A stretch of 29,714 bases of DNA from JAVBNU01 sp031551265 (lineage in GTDB: Bacteria; Cyanobacteriota; Vampirovibrionia; Gastranaerophilales; Gastranaerophilaceae). The stretch is taken from NCBI GenBank assembly GCA_031551265.1, contig JAVBNU010000080.1:1-29714 (forward strand), written 5' to 3'. Shown here piece by piece: positions 22,722-29,714 of this stretch (position 1 is its first letter; the number at the start of each line of letters is the position of its first letter). Under the pieces are notes generated by a model that did not search any database, had not been told where the DNA came from, and was given only the letters and a program-made list of their open reading frames with translations. The position numbers and the translations under genes are program-made.

Positions 22722-23954
22722 ATGAACAATAAAAAAATAATAAATATAATTATACTGCTTTTCCTTGTTATAACATCATGTTTTATCAATGAGCAGAATA
22801 AATTCAACAAACAATATGAGTCTGCACAGCTTAGCACGAATACCGCCAGCGTTTCGCCTAAAAAACTGTTCACTGATTGTTGGAGAATAATCAAAACCCG
22901 ATACTACGATTCAAGTATGAATGAGCAGAATTGGTATTATTGGAAAAATCATTATGCAAAACATGTCAAAACAGAAGAAGACGCCTATATGGCGATAAAC
23001 ACGATGATTGCAAGTCTCAATGACCCATATTCGAAATTTATGACGCCCGGAGAGTTTCAGGAACAAAACATTGATATGGATGCAAAAGTCACAGGCATTG
23101 GGGTAAACATAACAACAATTTCTGGCAAGTTTTTAATTATAGGTGTTATTGAAGATTCACCGGCTGAAAAAAACGGGCTAAAAATCGGCGATATTATTTT
23201 AAAAGTTGATAATACCGATGTGAGCGGGAAAAACATCTCAGACATCGCGAATACAATCAGGGGGCCTATAGATTCTTATGTTGTGCTTGATATATTGCGC
23301 AGCGATAAAAAGTTCAGCAAAAAACTCCAACGCAAAGAAGTTAAGCTGCAAAGCGTTAGAGCCAAAATAATAAATGATGAAATCGGCTATATTAAAATAA
23401 ATAATTTTATGAGCACGAGAATGCTCAAGGAATTTGACGAAGCGTTAAAGAAAGTTAGCGGCACAAAAGGGCTGATTATTGATTTAAGAAATAACCCGGG
23501 TGGTGTTTTAGAAAACGCAGTTATGTTGACCAATATATTTGTGAACAGTGGCGCAATTGTTAACATTCACTTTCGTACAGGTCAGGAAGAGCCAATTATG
23601 GCGAATACAGAGATACCAACGTTAAGCATTCCTGCTGTGGTATTAGTAAACAACGGCAGTGCAAGCGCTTCTGAGATATTTTGCGGCGCATTAAAAGACC
23701 ATGAGCGCGCAGTTTTAGTCGGTGAAACAACATACGGCAAGGGTATGATACAAAAAGTGTACAGTCTCCCTAATAAAACCGGCATGAATATCACTGTCGC
23801 GAAATATCTAACGCCAAATGGCACGGATATCAACAAGCACGGTGTTGAGCCGCATTATGAGATTAAAAATGATGAGACGAAAATTACTTTCGGCAAAGAT
23901 TCGCAGCTGAACAAAGCTATAAGCGTTTTAAAGTCATTGATAGCAAAACAATAG
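22722..23954 (+). CDS. ctpA: C-terminal processing peptidase, S41 family (CtpA-like), lipoprotein
   Basis: Envelope serine protease that trims or degrades proteins from the C-terminus. The 410-residue protein has a hydrophobic N-terminus ending in VITSC, a fair lipobox with C20 as the lipidated residue. A cap region with DPYSKFMTPGEF (101-112) is followed by a PDZ domain (about 122-195, TGIGVNITTISGKFLIIGVIEDSPA). The peptidase core contains IDLRNNPGG, the nucleophile S315 in NNGSASASEIFCGAL, and K340 in TTYGKGMIQ, 25 residues later as in CtpA/CtpB/Prc. It shares an operon with the response regulator, so the regulator may control it. Confidence 0.93.
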   Translation: MNNKKIINIIILLFLVITSCFINEQNKFNKQYESAQLSTNTASVSPKKLFTDCWRIIKTRYYDSSMNEQNWYYWKNHYAKHVKTEEDAYMAINTMIASLNDPYSKFMTPGEFQEQNIDMDAKVTGIGVNITTISGKFLIIGVIEDSPAEKNGLKIGDIILKVDNTDVSGKNISDIANTIRGPIDSYVVLDILRSDKKFSKKLQRKEVKLQSVRAKIINDEIGYIKINNFMSTRMLKEFDEALKKVSGTKGLIIDLRNNPGGVLENAVMLTNIFVNSGAIVNIHFRTGQEEPIMANTEIPTLSIPAVVLVNNGSASASEIFCGALKDHERAVLVGETTYGKGMIQKVYSLPNKTGMNITVAKYLTPNGTDINKHGVEPHYEIKNDETKITFGKDSQLNKAISVLKSLIAKQ

Positions 23955-24026
23955 TTTAGTAATTCGGCTATTGTGTTATCTCATCATTTTTAGTACGCTA
24001 GTCTTATATTGATTAGGAGGATTATC

Positions 24027-24455
24027 ATGAACAGATTTTTTAAGTTAGTTACGCTAACAGCAGTTATGGGTTTATTCATCACGGGTGGTGCTTTTGCAGG
24101 TGACAATTTACGTACTGAAGAGCCGATTGTTTTGAGTTTGAAAAATGTATCAAACACAGGTGTAACGCCTGTAAAAGTTACTTCAGTAAAAGCCAGTCAT
24201 ATTTTGGTTAAATCAGAGCAGCAAGCAAAAGATATCAAAACTCAGATAAATAATGGTGCGAGCTTTGAATCAATGGCGAAAGAATACTCAATGTGTCCTT
24301 CTGGCGCTAACGGTGGTGATTTAGGGTTTTTCTCGCGAGGCCAAATGGTTCCCGAGTTTGAGAATGCAGCGTTTGGTTTAGCTTTAGGCAAAGTCTCCGA
24401 CCCGGTAAAAACACAGTTCGGCTATCACTTGATAAAAGTAACTGATAAAAAGTAA
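24027..24455 (+). CDS. Exported parvulin-type peptidyl-prolyl isomerase
   Basis: Folding helper of the periplasm. ATG 24027 follows GGAGG with six bases of spacing; the frame upstream opens at TTG 24009 but that contains the ribosome binding site. The 142 residues begin with a signal peptide (MNRFFKLVTLTAVMGLFITG, cleavage likely after AFA). The rotamase domain (about 50-142) has VKASHILVKSEQQAKDI, the YSMCPSGANGGDLGFFSRGQMVPEFENAAFGL core and GYHLIKV. It has a single domain and no SurA-like N-terminal chaperone module. It stands alone behind ctpA. Confidence 0.92.
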   Translation: MNRFFKLVTLTAVMGLFITGGAFAGDNLRTEEPIVLSLKNVSNTGVTPVKVTSVKASHILVKSEQQAKDIKTQINNGASFESMAKEYSMCPSGANGGDLGFFSRGQMVPEFENAAFGLALGKVSDPVKTQFGYHLIKVTDKK

Positions 24456-24479
24456 GTTGTAAATTATTTTAAGCTTAGT

Positions 24480-24544
24480 GATGGGTTAGATGAAAATGTC
24501 TAACCCATCCTACTTTACTTTGAGTAGGGTGCGTCCCACGCACC
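24480..24544. repeat. Divergent pair of GTAG-type REP hairpins
   Basis: The first is GATGGGTTAGA / TCTAACCCATC (24480-24490 with 24499-24509) followed by CTAC (24510-24513): the same stem as 4506-4535, inverted. The second is GTAG (24524-24527) followed by GGTGCGT - CCC - ACGCACC (24528-24544). The GTAG ends face each other, the reverse of the pair at 4502-4587. Confidence 0.8.
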
Positions 24545-24564
24545 ATCATGTTTACAATGACGAC

Positions 24565-25011
24565 TTACCTAATGTTTTTGCCTTTTTTCTTGACGGCTGA
24601 GAAAACTTCTTCAAATGATTTGTAGGGAATCAAGCTATAGCCGCAATTTTCAGCCAGAGCGCCACCCATCATGAAAATTTCTTCTTGAGGGTATCTTCTA
24701 CATATGTTTGGGCGGGATTTATGGATTTTGCAAAGTTTGGTTTCTTCATCGCGATTTTTGCATTCAAAAATCAAGCCGGTTTCGTCTTTGCCGATTACGT
24801 TCAAATATGTATAGAACGGGTGGAGAAGTTTTAGTTTCTTGAATTCTTCTTCGGTTTGGACGACGTTTTTGGCATGGCGAACGTAAATATGAGTGCAGCA
24901 TTGTCCGCAGCCTGCGCATTTACCGACACGTTCATATTTGCGTTTAAAGATAGTTGTGGCGATAAACTTTTTTATTTTTTTATAAATACTCGTCAAAATA
25001 GGTTTTTTCAA
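24565..25011 (-). CDS. CxxCxxCC metal-binding protein (YkgJ-like)
   Basis: Small protein with the YkgJ-type cluster KCAGCGQCCTHIYV and later cysteines (ECKNRDEETKLCKIHKSRPNICRRYP), which together probably bind zinc or an iron-sulfur cluster. Function unknown; family members are often called Fe-S oxidoreductases without proof. Start: TTG 25011 with AGGA six bases upstream gives 148 residues and lies just after the stop of the TPR gene; ATG 25065 would give 166 residues, overlap that gene by 41 nt and has no ribosome binding site. A basic N-terminal stretch (KKIKKFIATTIFKRKYER) precedes the cluster. It is the last gene of a minus-strand group. Confidence 0.8.
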   Translation of the reverse strand: MKKPILTSIYKKIKKFIATTIFKRKYERVGKCAGCGQCCTHIYVRHAKNVVQTEEEFKKLKLLHPFYTYLNVIGKDETGLIFECKNRDEETKLCKIHKSRPNICRRYPQEEIFMMGGALAENCGYSLIPYKSFEEVFSAVKKKGKNIR

Positions 25012-25024
25012 GTTGTTTCCTGAT

Positions 25025-26338
25025 TTATCGTGATGCGCGATTTTTTCTGACGTATGCAAGATCATATTCTTTGCTGCCAGCTGGTGCGACTAATAATATT
25101 CTATTACAAATATCTATGATTTCATCACTATTTTCGGAATCAGTCTCAGATCTTAATTTGTGCATAAGCCAGTTAATAAGTGTTTTTTCAGGGAATAAGT
25201 ACTCGTTAAGTGTTTGTATTTTGAGTAAAGTTTCGGCATCCTGACGATTTAGTATAAACAAATAGTTTTCATATTCTTCGACGGCTTTTTGGTAGAAACT
25301 GTTGGCTTCGTGTTCGTGAGCCAGCTCTAAATGTATTTTAGCTGCTTTTTCTGAAATTTCGAGTTTGCCGGCCATGTCTTTCACCTGTGTGATTATAAAA
25401 TCATAATGCTGGTGCATATCGTTAATTTTAGCCAGAGCGCGTCTGTAGAAGCAATATGCATAATTGTATTTTTTGAGCTTATAGTATGCAATTGCGATAT
25501 TAATGAGGCATCTTGAGCGCTCGGGGTCAGTTCTGTATGATATAAGCCAGTAGTCAAGAGCTGCGCTATATTTTTTCAATTTATAGAATAAATGTCCGAC
25601 ATATTGGCTTAAATTTGGCCCGCAGGGGTAGTTATGTATGGCTTTTAGATAGCATTCAATAAACTTATGAAAATTTCTTGCTTCGTAGTATTCTGTTGCT
25701 CTGAAGGAAAAGCTGTCTGCGTTGCTTTTTATGGTTGATATGAATTCTTTGATTCGACAGTAGTTTGGTTCAGAAAAATCGTTTTTATAGTATTTGATAA
25801 ATCTTTCATAGTAGTAAATGGCGAGTTCACGGCAGTTTTTGTCGCTATAGGCGACGGCGATATTGTAATTTGCTGCTTCTGAGTCGGGTTCGCAGGTAAG
25901 TGCTTTATGCCAGTGCAATATAGCTTTATCAGTAAGATCCTGAGCGTAGTATAAATTACCAAGATTTATATGGGGTTTTGAGCTGTCAGGAAGATTTTCA
26001 GCAGCGCTAAGCCAGGCTGTTTCTGCATCTTTGGGATTATTCAGCTTATAGAGGCAGTTGCCGATATACAATTCAGCGTAACTATTTGTATTTTGCAGGC
26101 TTCTAAACTGTGATAGAGCGGTATTATAGTCGCCTTGCACATAAATTTTGACTACTGCATCAAGGGCAGGTGAAACTGCGGTAGATTGTTGTATTGGTTG
26201 AATTTCGCCGCTAATTGTTTCCGGCTGAGGAAGCACGCCAACATCCGGCGAATCTATAGTGTCGTCCGGCAGTAGTTGAGTATCACTACTGATTATTTCT
26301 TCCGATTGAGGAAATATATCTGTTTCTAGTGAATCCAT
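25025..26338 (-). CDS. TPR-repeat protein
   Basis: Protein-interaction scaffold of 437 residues with no signal peptide. Residues 1-60 are acidic and proline-rich with near-repeated LLPDDTIDSPDVGVLPQPET. From about residue 60 to 330 tetratricopeptide-like helix pairs follow one another (SYAELYIGNCLYKLNNPKDAETAWLSA; PHINLGNLYYAQDLTDKAILHWHKAL; ANYNIAVAYSDKNCRELAIYYYERF; LINIAIAYYKLKKYNYAYCFYRRAL). The C-terminal part (330-437) is helical and includes another pair. Its partner is unknown. The gene starts 4 nt after a small helical gene and probably forms an operon with it and the CxxCxxCC gene. Confidence 0.85.
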   Translation of the reverse strand: MDSLETDIFPQSEEIISSDTQLLPDDTIDSPDVGVLPQPETISGEIQPIQQSTAVSPALDAVVKIYVQGDYNTALSQFRSLQNTNSYAELYIGNCLYKLNNPKDAETAWLSAAENLPDSSKPHINLGNLYYAQDLTDKAILHWHKALTCEPDSEAANYNIAVAYSDKNCRELAIYYYERFIKYYKNDFSEPNYCRIKEFISTIKSNADSFSFRATEYYEARNFHKFIECYLKAIHNYPCGPNLSQYVGHLFYKLKKYSAALDYWLISYRTDPERSRCLINIAIAYYKLKKYNYAYCFYRRALAKINDMHQHYDFIITQVKDMAGKLEISEKAAKIHLELAHEHEANSFYQKAVEEYENYLFILNRQDAETLLKIQTLNEYLFPEKTLINWLMHKLRSETDSENSDEIIDICNRILLVAPAGSKEYDLAYVRKNRASR

Positions 26339-26342
26339 TTAT

Positions 26343-26684
26343 CTATCCGAAAAGGTCACTTAAAAATTTATCATTGCCCAAAAGAGAATTCGCCAATTCT
26401 TCGTTACTCATGTTGGTAGATTTAGCAAAAAGAGTTTGTATTGTTAAATCAATGTGGGATGAGTTTTCCGGGTTTGACAATGCAAGCTGCGTAAAGTTTT
26501 TGATATCCAGTTCTTTTTGGTATAGATTCAGTGCTTTATTTGAAATATCAGTTTCATCGAACAGTTGTGATATTTGAGAGTTTTGCTGAGTGCCTTTGTA
26601 TAAGCTCATGCCAACTTTGAGTATATCAGCCTGTTCTTTGATGTTATTACTATTAAATTTGTCGTTGTTGGTAATATTAAGCAT
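26343..26684 (-). CDS. Small helical protein, unknown function
   Basis: A 113-residue, Asn/Ser/Leu-rich protein, predicted helical and soluble (QADILKVGMSLYKG, then ISNKALNLYQKELDIKNFTQLAL and NEELANSLLGNDKFLSDLFG). No family is recognised. The start is preceded by a GGGAG and GGGG stretch. It ends 4 nt before the TPR gene, so it is translationally linked and may be its partner (inference). Confidence 0.7.
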   Translation of the reverse strand: MLNITNNDKFNSNNIKEQADILKVGMSLYKGTQQNSQISQLFDETDISNKALNLYQKELDIKNFTQLALSNPENSSHIDLTIQTLFAKSTNMSNEELANSLLGNDKFLSDLFG

Positions 26685-26766
26685 TTTACCCCAATCTCCC
26701 TCTATATAAATATTATGCGATTAATCCTTGATTTGTCTATCTATTAAATGGATGATTTTTATAAAG

Positions 26767-28233
26767 TCAGACAAAAAAGTTTAAGAGTTTATATTTTTTG
26801 AGCCGCGGATCTTTTTTGAAGCCTATGTTGTTGGATTTGAGCCATTTTAGGACTTGTACAGTTTTTATGAAATCAGTTTCCGCAAAATATATATCTGCCA
26901 AAATAAAGCCTGTGTTGATGTCAGCGGGATTTTCCTGTACGAGAGTGTGAAGTTCTTTAATGCCCGAGTTTTTGTCACCGGCTTTATACTTGCTGAAAGC
27001 AATCAGGCTTCTTAAATCTTCTTCGGGATTAATTTTTTGGGCTTCACCGAGGTATATAAGTGAGTTATTGTATTCTTTCATCTCCATGTAGACCATTGCG
27101 AGATTATAGTTGATGGAATACAATTCGCCGTCTGTTGTAGAGAGCATTTTGGCTTGAAGAAGTGATTTGATAGCTTTAGGATGGTTTTTTATTTGATAAT
27201 AGAAGGTAGCAAGCTCAACCCAGCCGGCTGAAACGTCGGGGGCTTTTTGGATGTATGTAATAGCTTTCATGTACTGTTCATTATCCAGTTGTTCGGTGGA
27301 GCCGATTACCAGTGGGGCATAAATCCTTGTGTCGACAGACATATCAGAAATTTGAGAATTAGAAATGTCCGGCACAATCAAATACAGGAGTTTCATTGTG
27401 TTAATATCAGCTTGTGAAATTTTGTCAGGAGCTTCGATGTACATCAAGTCATTGTAGTTGCTGCTGTGCCCCATAATTCCGAGGGCATGACCTATTTCGT
27501 GGAACGCAGTGCTGTATAGTGAGGTTTCGCCGACTTCTTCGCCGAGGTTCGTTTTGGTATTCAGTGATATCACCATTTTTTCGAGGTGGCTGCCACTAAT
27601 TTCAGGAACAGTTTGGCCGGCAATATAGAATGCAGTTTTATCTTTTTTGTCGATGGTAAGAATAAAATTAACTATAATATTGGCTGTGTTTTTATCATCA
27701 ATAAATTTAAATTTAAAGAAATTGCCTAAAGCGTTGTCCCACTCCTGAAAAGCAGATTGGACAACCTCGACGTATTTATCGGAGATTCCGTCAGTTTTTT
27801 CGATAAAAACCAGCAGAGGGAATTTTTTTTCGTCCCATCTTATGATTTTATTATTTGAAGCGACAGAGGAGATATAATTTCGTTCGAAATATTTTAAAGT
27901 GTTGCTTTTAAAGGTTTCCAGCCTGTTATCGGCGAGGATTGCCGCGGGGTTTGAGGCGGTATCGCGTGTAATTTCGTATAATTCTTTTTGCGTTTGGTAA
28001 TCAAGTGGGATTTTCACAAGTGTTCTTGTGTAAAAATCGCTATAGTCAGCGTCGTTGGGTTTGATATCTTTTGATAATCCGAAACATTTTTTGGCAGCAG
28101 TATAGCTGTGCTTGTGATAGTAGTATTTACCGATATAAAAAGAGCCGAATGCTAAGATATTTTTAAACAACAGCGCAAAGATGAGTAGAAATGCGCATAT
28201 TATTGAAATTTTAATTTTTCTAAGCGTACTCAT
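26767..28233 (-). CDS. Membrane-anchored matrixin-like zinc protease with TPR tail
   Basis: A 488-residue protein with an N-terminal membrane helix (about 8-34, IICAFLLIFALLFKNILAFG), an extracytoplasmic region and a metalloprotease domain (about 130-290). The zinc motif is HEIGHALGIMGH with H245, E246, H249 and a third histidine H256 one residue later than in the standard HExxHxxGxxH; a Met-turn candidate follows in NDLMYIEAP. The family variant HExxHxxGxxGHS is, from memory, found in bacterial matrixins. TPR-like helix pairs fill 320-480 (AITYIQKAPDVSAGWVELATFYYQ, NYNLAMVYMEMKEYNNSLIYLGEA). Substrate unknown. It lies 82 bp upstream of the small helical gene. Confidence 0.85.
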   Translation of the reverse strand: MSTLRKIKISIICAFLLIFALLFKNILAFGSFYIGKYYYHKHSYTAAKKCFGLSKDIKPNDADYSDFYTRTLVKIPLDYQTQKELYEITRDTASNPAAILADNRLETFKSNTLKYFERNYISSVASNNKIIRWDEKKFPLLVFIEKTDGISDKYVEVVQSAFQEWDNALGNFFKFKFIDDKNTANIIVNFILTIDKKDKTAFYIAGQTVPEISGSHLEKMVISLNTKTNLGEEVGETSLYSTAFHEIGHALGIMGHSSNYNDLMYIEAPDKISQADINTMKLLYLIVPDISNSQISDMSVDTRIYAPLVIGSTEQLDNEQYMKAITYIQKAPDVSAGWVELATFYYQIKNHPKAIKSLLQAKMLSTTDGELYSINYNLAMVYMEMKEYNNSLIYLGEAQKINPEEDLRSLIAFSKYKAGDKNSGIKELHTLVQENPADINTGFILADIYFAETDFIKTVQVLKWLKSNNIGFKKDPRLKKYKLLNFFV

Positions 28234-28315
28234 CTACTATCCTAAATTAATTCCCCTAAGTCATACAGATATTATATTGTGTATTCCGAAGTAGGGCAAG
28301 TAATGTAGGTGTTCA

Positions 28316-28753
28316 TTACATATGACGGTAAAGTCCTTCAGGCACCGGTGAGCTGTAGAATTTGCAATCTAAGTCTCTTTTAAGTGCTCCTGAGAGGTCT
28401 TCTAAGGCTAGGTTTAGTGAGCATTCAACGTTTACGGGTGTTTCTTTGGCATTAAAATAGAATCCTCTTTTTTTGATGAGTCCTATACCTCGACGCACGT
28501 ACGCCAGCAAAGCATTCTCCAATTCCGGGCCACCGTACGTTTGAGCTTCCCCGGGGTTGCAATTATGCAAAATATAGAGTATGTCGTCGTCGGTGCCTAC
28601 TGATTTCATTTTTTTGGCGAATTCTTCAATGCCTTTTGCGGCTTCAGGCATTGTTTTTATCATAGCCTGAGTTCTTTTGCCGACGTGGACAAGCGCTTTA
28701 AATGAGGGGTTGTGTGAGGAGGTGTTTATTCCTGTGTTGTTTACTGAAATCAT
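28316..28753 (-). CDS. Small protein with N-terminal SFKA motif, unknown function
   Basis: A 145-residue protein with no recognised family. AAAGGA lies seven bases before the ATG. The N-terminus MISVNNTGINTSSHNPSFKA, followed by a basic strand, parallels the start of the protein at 13750-14130, while the remainder of the two is unrelated. The middle is helical (GIEEFAKKMKSVGTDDDILYIL), followed by PELENALLAYVRRGIGLIKKRGFYFNAKET. There is no signal peptide or membrane helix. Confidence 0.65.
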   Translation of the reverse strand: MISVNNTGINTSSHNPSFKALVHVGKRTQAMIKTMPEAAKGIEEFAKKMKSVGTDDDILYILHNCNPGEAQTYGGPELENALLAYVRRGIGLIKKRGFYFNAKETPVNVECSLNLALEDLSGALKRDLDCKFYSSPVPEGLYRHM

Positions 28754-28790
28754 GGTATTTCCTTTCTCAATCTCTGGAAATCATTACGCA

Positions 28791-28820
28791 TGCTTTAACG
28801 CTCGTGAAAAAATTTCTTTG
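28791..28820 (-). promoter_or_regulatory. Upstream element shared by two small genes, copy 2
   Basis: TGCTTTAACGCTCGTGAAAA followed by AATTTCTTTG, 26 of 30 positions identical to 14161-14190; it lies 37 nt before the gene at 28316-28753. Confidence 0.55.
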
Positions 28821-29134
28821 CTACTTTATAATGGATATGTTACTAAATATTTACATTAAAGTTCTTATAACCTTACAGATAGACCTCTACACAAGTCACT
28901 TTTTATTCAAAAAAGAGCCTTGTGCAGGGTCTATCACGTCCAGTATCGAAGAAGCAAACCTCACTCCTCGTAAGGATTTGCTTCTTCTTACATCCGATAA
29001 ATCGAGCACTGCACAAATAGAAAAAAACAAATTTTTCAGACTTGTGCAGTGCTCTTACAGATTAGTCATTTGTGCAATTAAAAATAGTTGGTAATACGTA
29101 ATAATAGCTGTATTAATCAGCAGAAGGAGCAATC
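28821..29134. repeat. Gene-free stretch with three successive hairpins
   Basis: H1: GATAGACCTCTACACAAG (28878-28895) with CTTGTGCAGGGTCTATC (28919-28935), inner stem CTTTTT/AAAAAAG. H2: GAAGAAGCAAACCT (28948-28961) with AGGATTTGCTTCTTC (28973-28987). H3: GAGCACTGCACAA (29004-29016) with TTGTGCAGTGCTC (29042-29054), perfect 13 bp, inner GAAAAA/TTTTTC. H1 and H3 share the CTTGTGCAG arm. Plus-strand frames here are not credible genes. Confidence 0.7.
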
Positions 29135-29383
29135 ATGAAAAAAATACAAATTTACACGGTAGATTATTGCCCGTATTGTAAGAAAGCACTGGCTTTTTTG
29201 AGAGAACACAATGTTGAGTTTGAAAATATTGACATAACTGACAACGAGAGTGAAATGCGCGAACAATTGGGTAAGATGTATAACATTGAAGGTCGTGTGA
29301 CGGTACCACAAATTATAGTTGATGGTAAGAGGATTGGCGGTTGTGATGATATGCTGGCTAATCCGGACTTAGTTTTAAAATAG
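29135..29383 (+). CDS. grxC: Glutaredoxin (GrxC type)
   Basis: Small thiol-disulfide oxidoreductase, 82 residues, cytosolic. The dithiol active site CPYC (C12, C15) follows the first strand IQIYTVDY. RVTVPQIIVDGKRIGGCDD carries the cis-proline TVP glutathione-site motif and the GG-C-D end. AAGGAG lies eight bases before the ATG. It is 14 nt before the next gene, so the two are likely co-transcribed. Confidence 0.94.
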   Translation: MKKIQIYTVDYCPYCKKALAFLREHNVEFENIDITDNESEMREQLGKMYNIEGRVTVPQIIVDGKRIGGCDDMLANPDLVLK

Positions 29384-29397
29384 TAGGGGCAAATCTA

Positions 29398-29714
29398 ATG
29401 AACAGAAATTTTTTTGATGAAAATCCATATTGTAGTGAAGCTACGGCAGAAGGAACCTGTTCCTTTGATCCGACGATTATATCGCTCAGAGAGGTTATAA
29501 CTAATCACTCCAAGCAGCTTGCATATTATATTTTGAAATTAGAAGAATTGGGTTATTTTGATGAAGAAACCGTAAAAATGGTTATGCAGATTTTAGCTTC
29601 CGCTATAATCAATGCTGATATGAATAATAAAGATTTTCAAATGGCAGTTGCAGCAATGAAAAACAAAATTGCCGAATATGAAGAGCTTTATAAAAACATG
29701 AGCATCGAGAAAGA
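29398..29714 (+). CDS. Unknown protein, 5' part only
   Basis: The frame opens at ATG 29398 (AGGGG eight bases upstream) and is open for 105 codons to the right edge. The start MNRNFFDENPYCSEATAEG leads to TCSFDP, ISLREVITNHSKQLAYYILKLEELG, then amphipathic helices (VKMVMQILASAIINADMNNKDF). Two cysteines (C12, C21) lie near the N-terminus, which may suit a redox or metal protein next to glutaredoxin, but I do not recognise the family. Confidence 0.7.
   Translation, partial: MNRNFFDENPYCSEATAEGTCSFDPTIISLREVITNHSKQLAYYILKLEELGYFDEETVKMVMQILASAIINADMNNKDFQMAVAAMKNKIAEYEELYKNMSIEK

Noticed and set aside
28702..29094. Plus-strand open frame of 130 codons
   Set aside because: It overlaps the start region of a supported minus-strand gene and then runs through three hairpins, with no ribosome binding site or family resemblance.
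1..29714. CRISPR array
   Set aside because: The short repeats are scattered in intergenic DNA in both orientations and never occur as regularly spaced direct repeats.

Overview
The window is an ordinary chromosomal segment of a low-GC Gram-negative-type bacterium with short, mostly unlinked operons. I infer a non-photosynthetic relative of cyanobacteria (Vampirovibrionia/Melainabacteria, gut Gastranaerophilales-like). The hints are an RpaB-like orphan OmpR-family regulator next to a CtpA-type protease, matrixin-plus-TPR and other TPR proteins, a three-domain NifU beside NifS, a BioG-type biotin operon, and lone flagellar/type III export genes. This is inference from protein character; no marker gene was compared.

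Layout. 1-1124 (-): N-terminal part of a membrane sensor (Cache-like ectodomain plus HAMP) running off the left edge. 1318-3334: nifU-nifS Fe-S assembly pair. 3418-4053: secreted beta-rich protein. 4151-4470: tRNA-Lys(UUU) flanked by broken copies of its own two ends. 4637-4843 (-): small helical protein. 5108-7529: apt, an FlhB-type export switch protein and a sigma-70-family factor. 7593-10139: overlapping bioF-bioG-bioC. 10142-10748: Phd/YefM-RelE toxin-antitoxin pair with a consensus promoter and a perfect palindromic operator. 10749-13202 (-): pheT. 13203-13749: a gene-free cluster of repeats. 13750-14130 (-): small unknown protein. 14431-16008 (-): leuD-leuB. 16131-16325: small winged-helix protein. 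16526-17692: deoB. 17733-17927 (-): small helical protein. 18070-19824 (-): fused MFS transporter/acyltransferase. 19825-20251: gene-free, with a promoter and a structured RNA candidate. 20252-21124: lipase-like protein. 21323-21772 (-): speD. 22007-23954: response regulator and CtpA-type lipoprotein protease. 24027-24455: exported parvulin PPIase. 24565-28233 (-): CxxCxxCC protein, TPR protein, small helical protein and membrane-anchored matrixin/TPR protease. 28316-28753 (-): small unknown protein. 28878-29054: three successive hairpins. 29135-29714: glutaredoxin and a partial unknown gene.

The intergenic DNA is the most unusual part. At least ten small palindromes with three main stem sequences share one layout: GTAG directly 5' of a hairpin, or hairpin followed by CTAC on the other strand. 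This is the layout of REP elements mobilised by TnpA-REP/RAYT proteins. Other repeat families lie among them, including a roughly 125 bp multi-hairpin element present twice. Two small unknown genes about 14.6 kb apart share a 30-nt upstream element and a similar protein N-terminus, which may mark a regulon or a targeting signal. No mobile-element gene, CRISPR array or rRNA was found.
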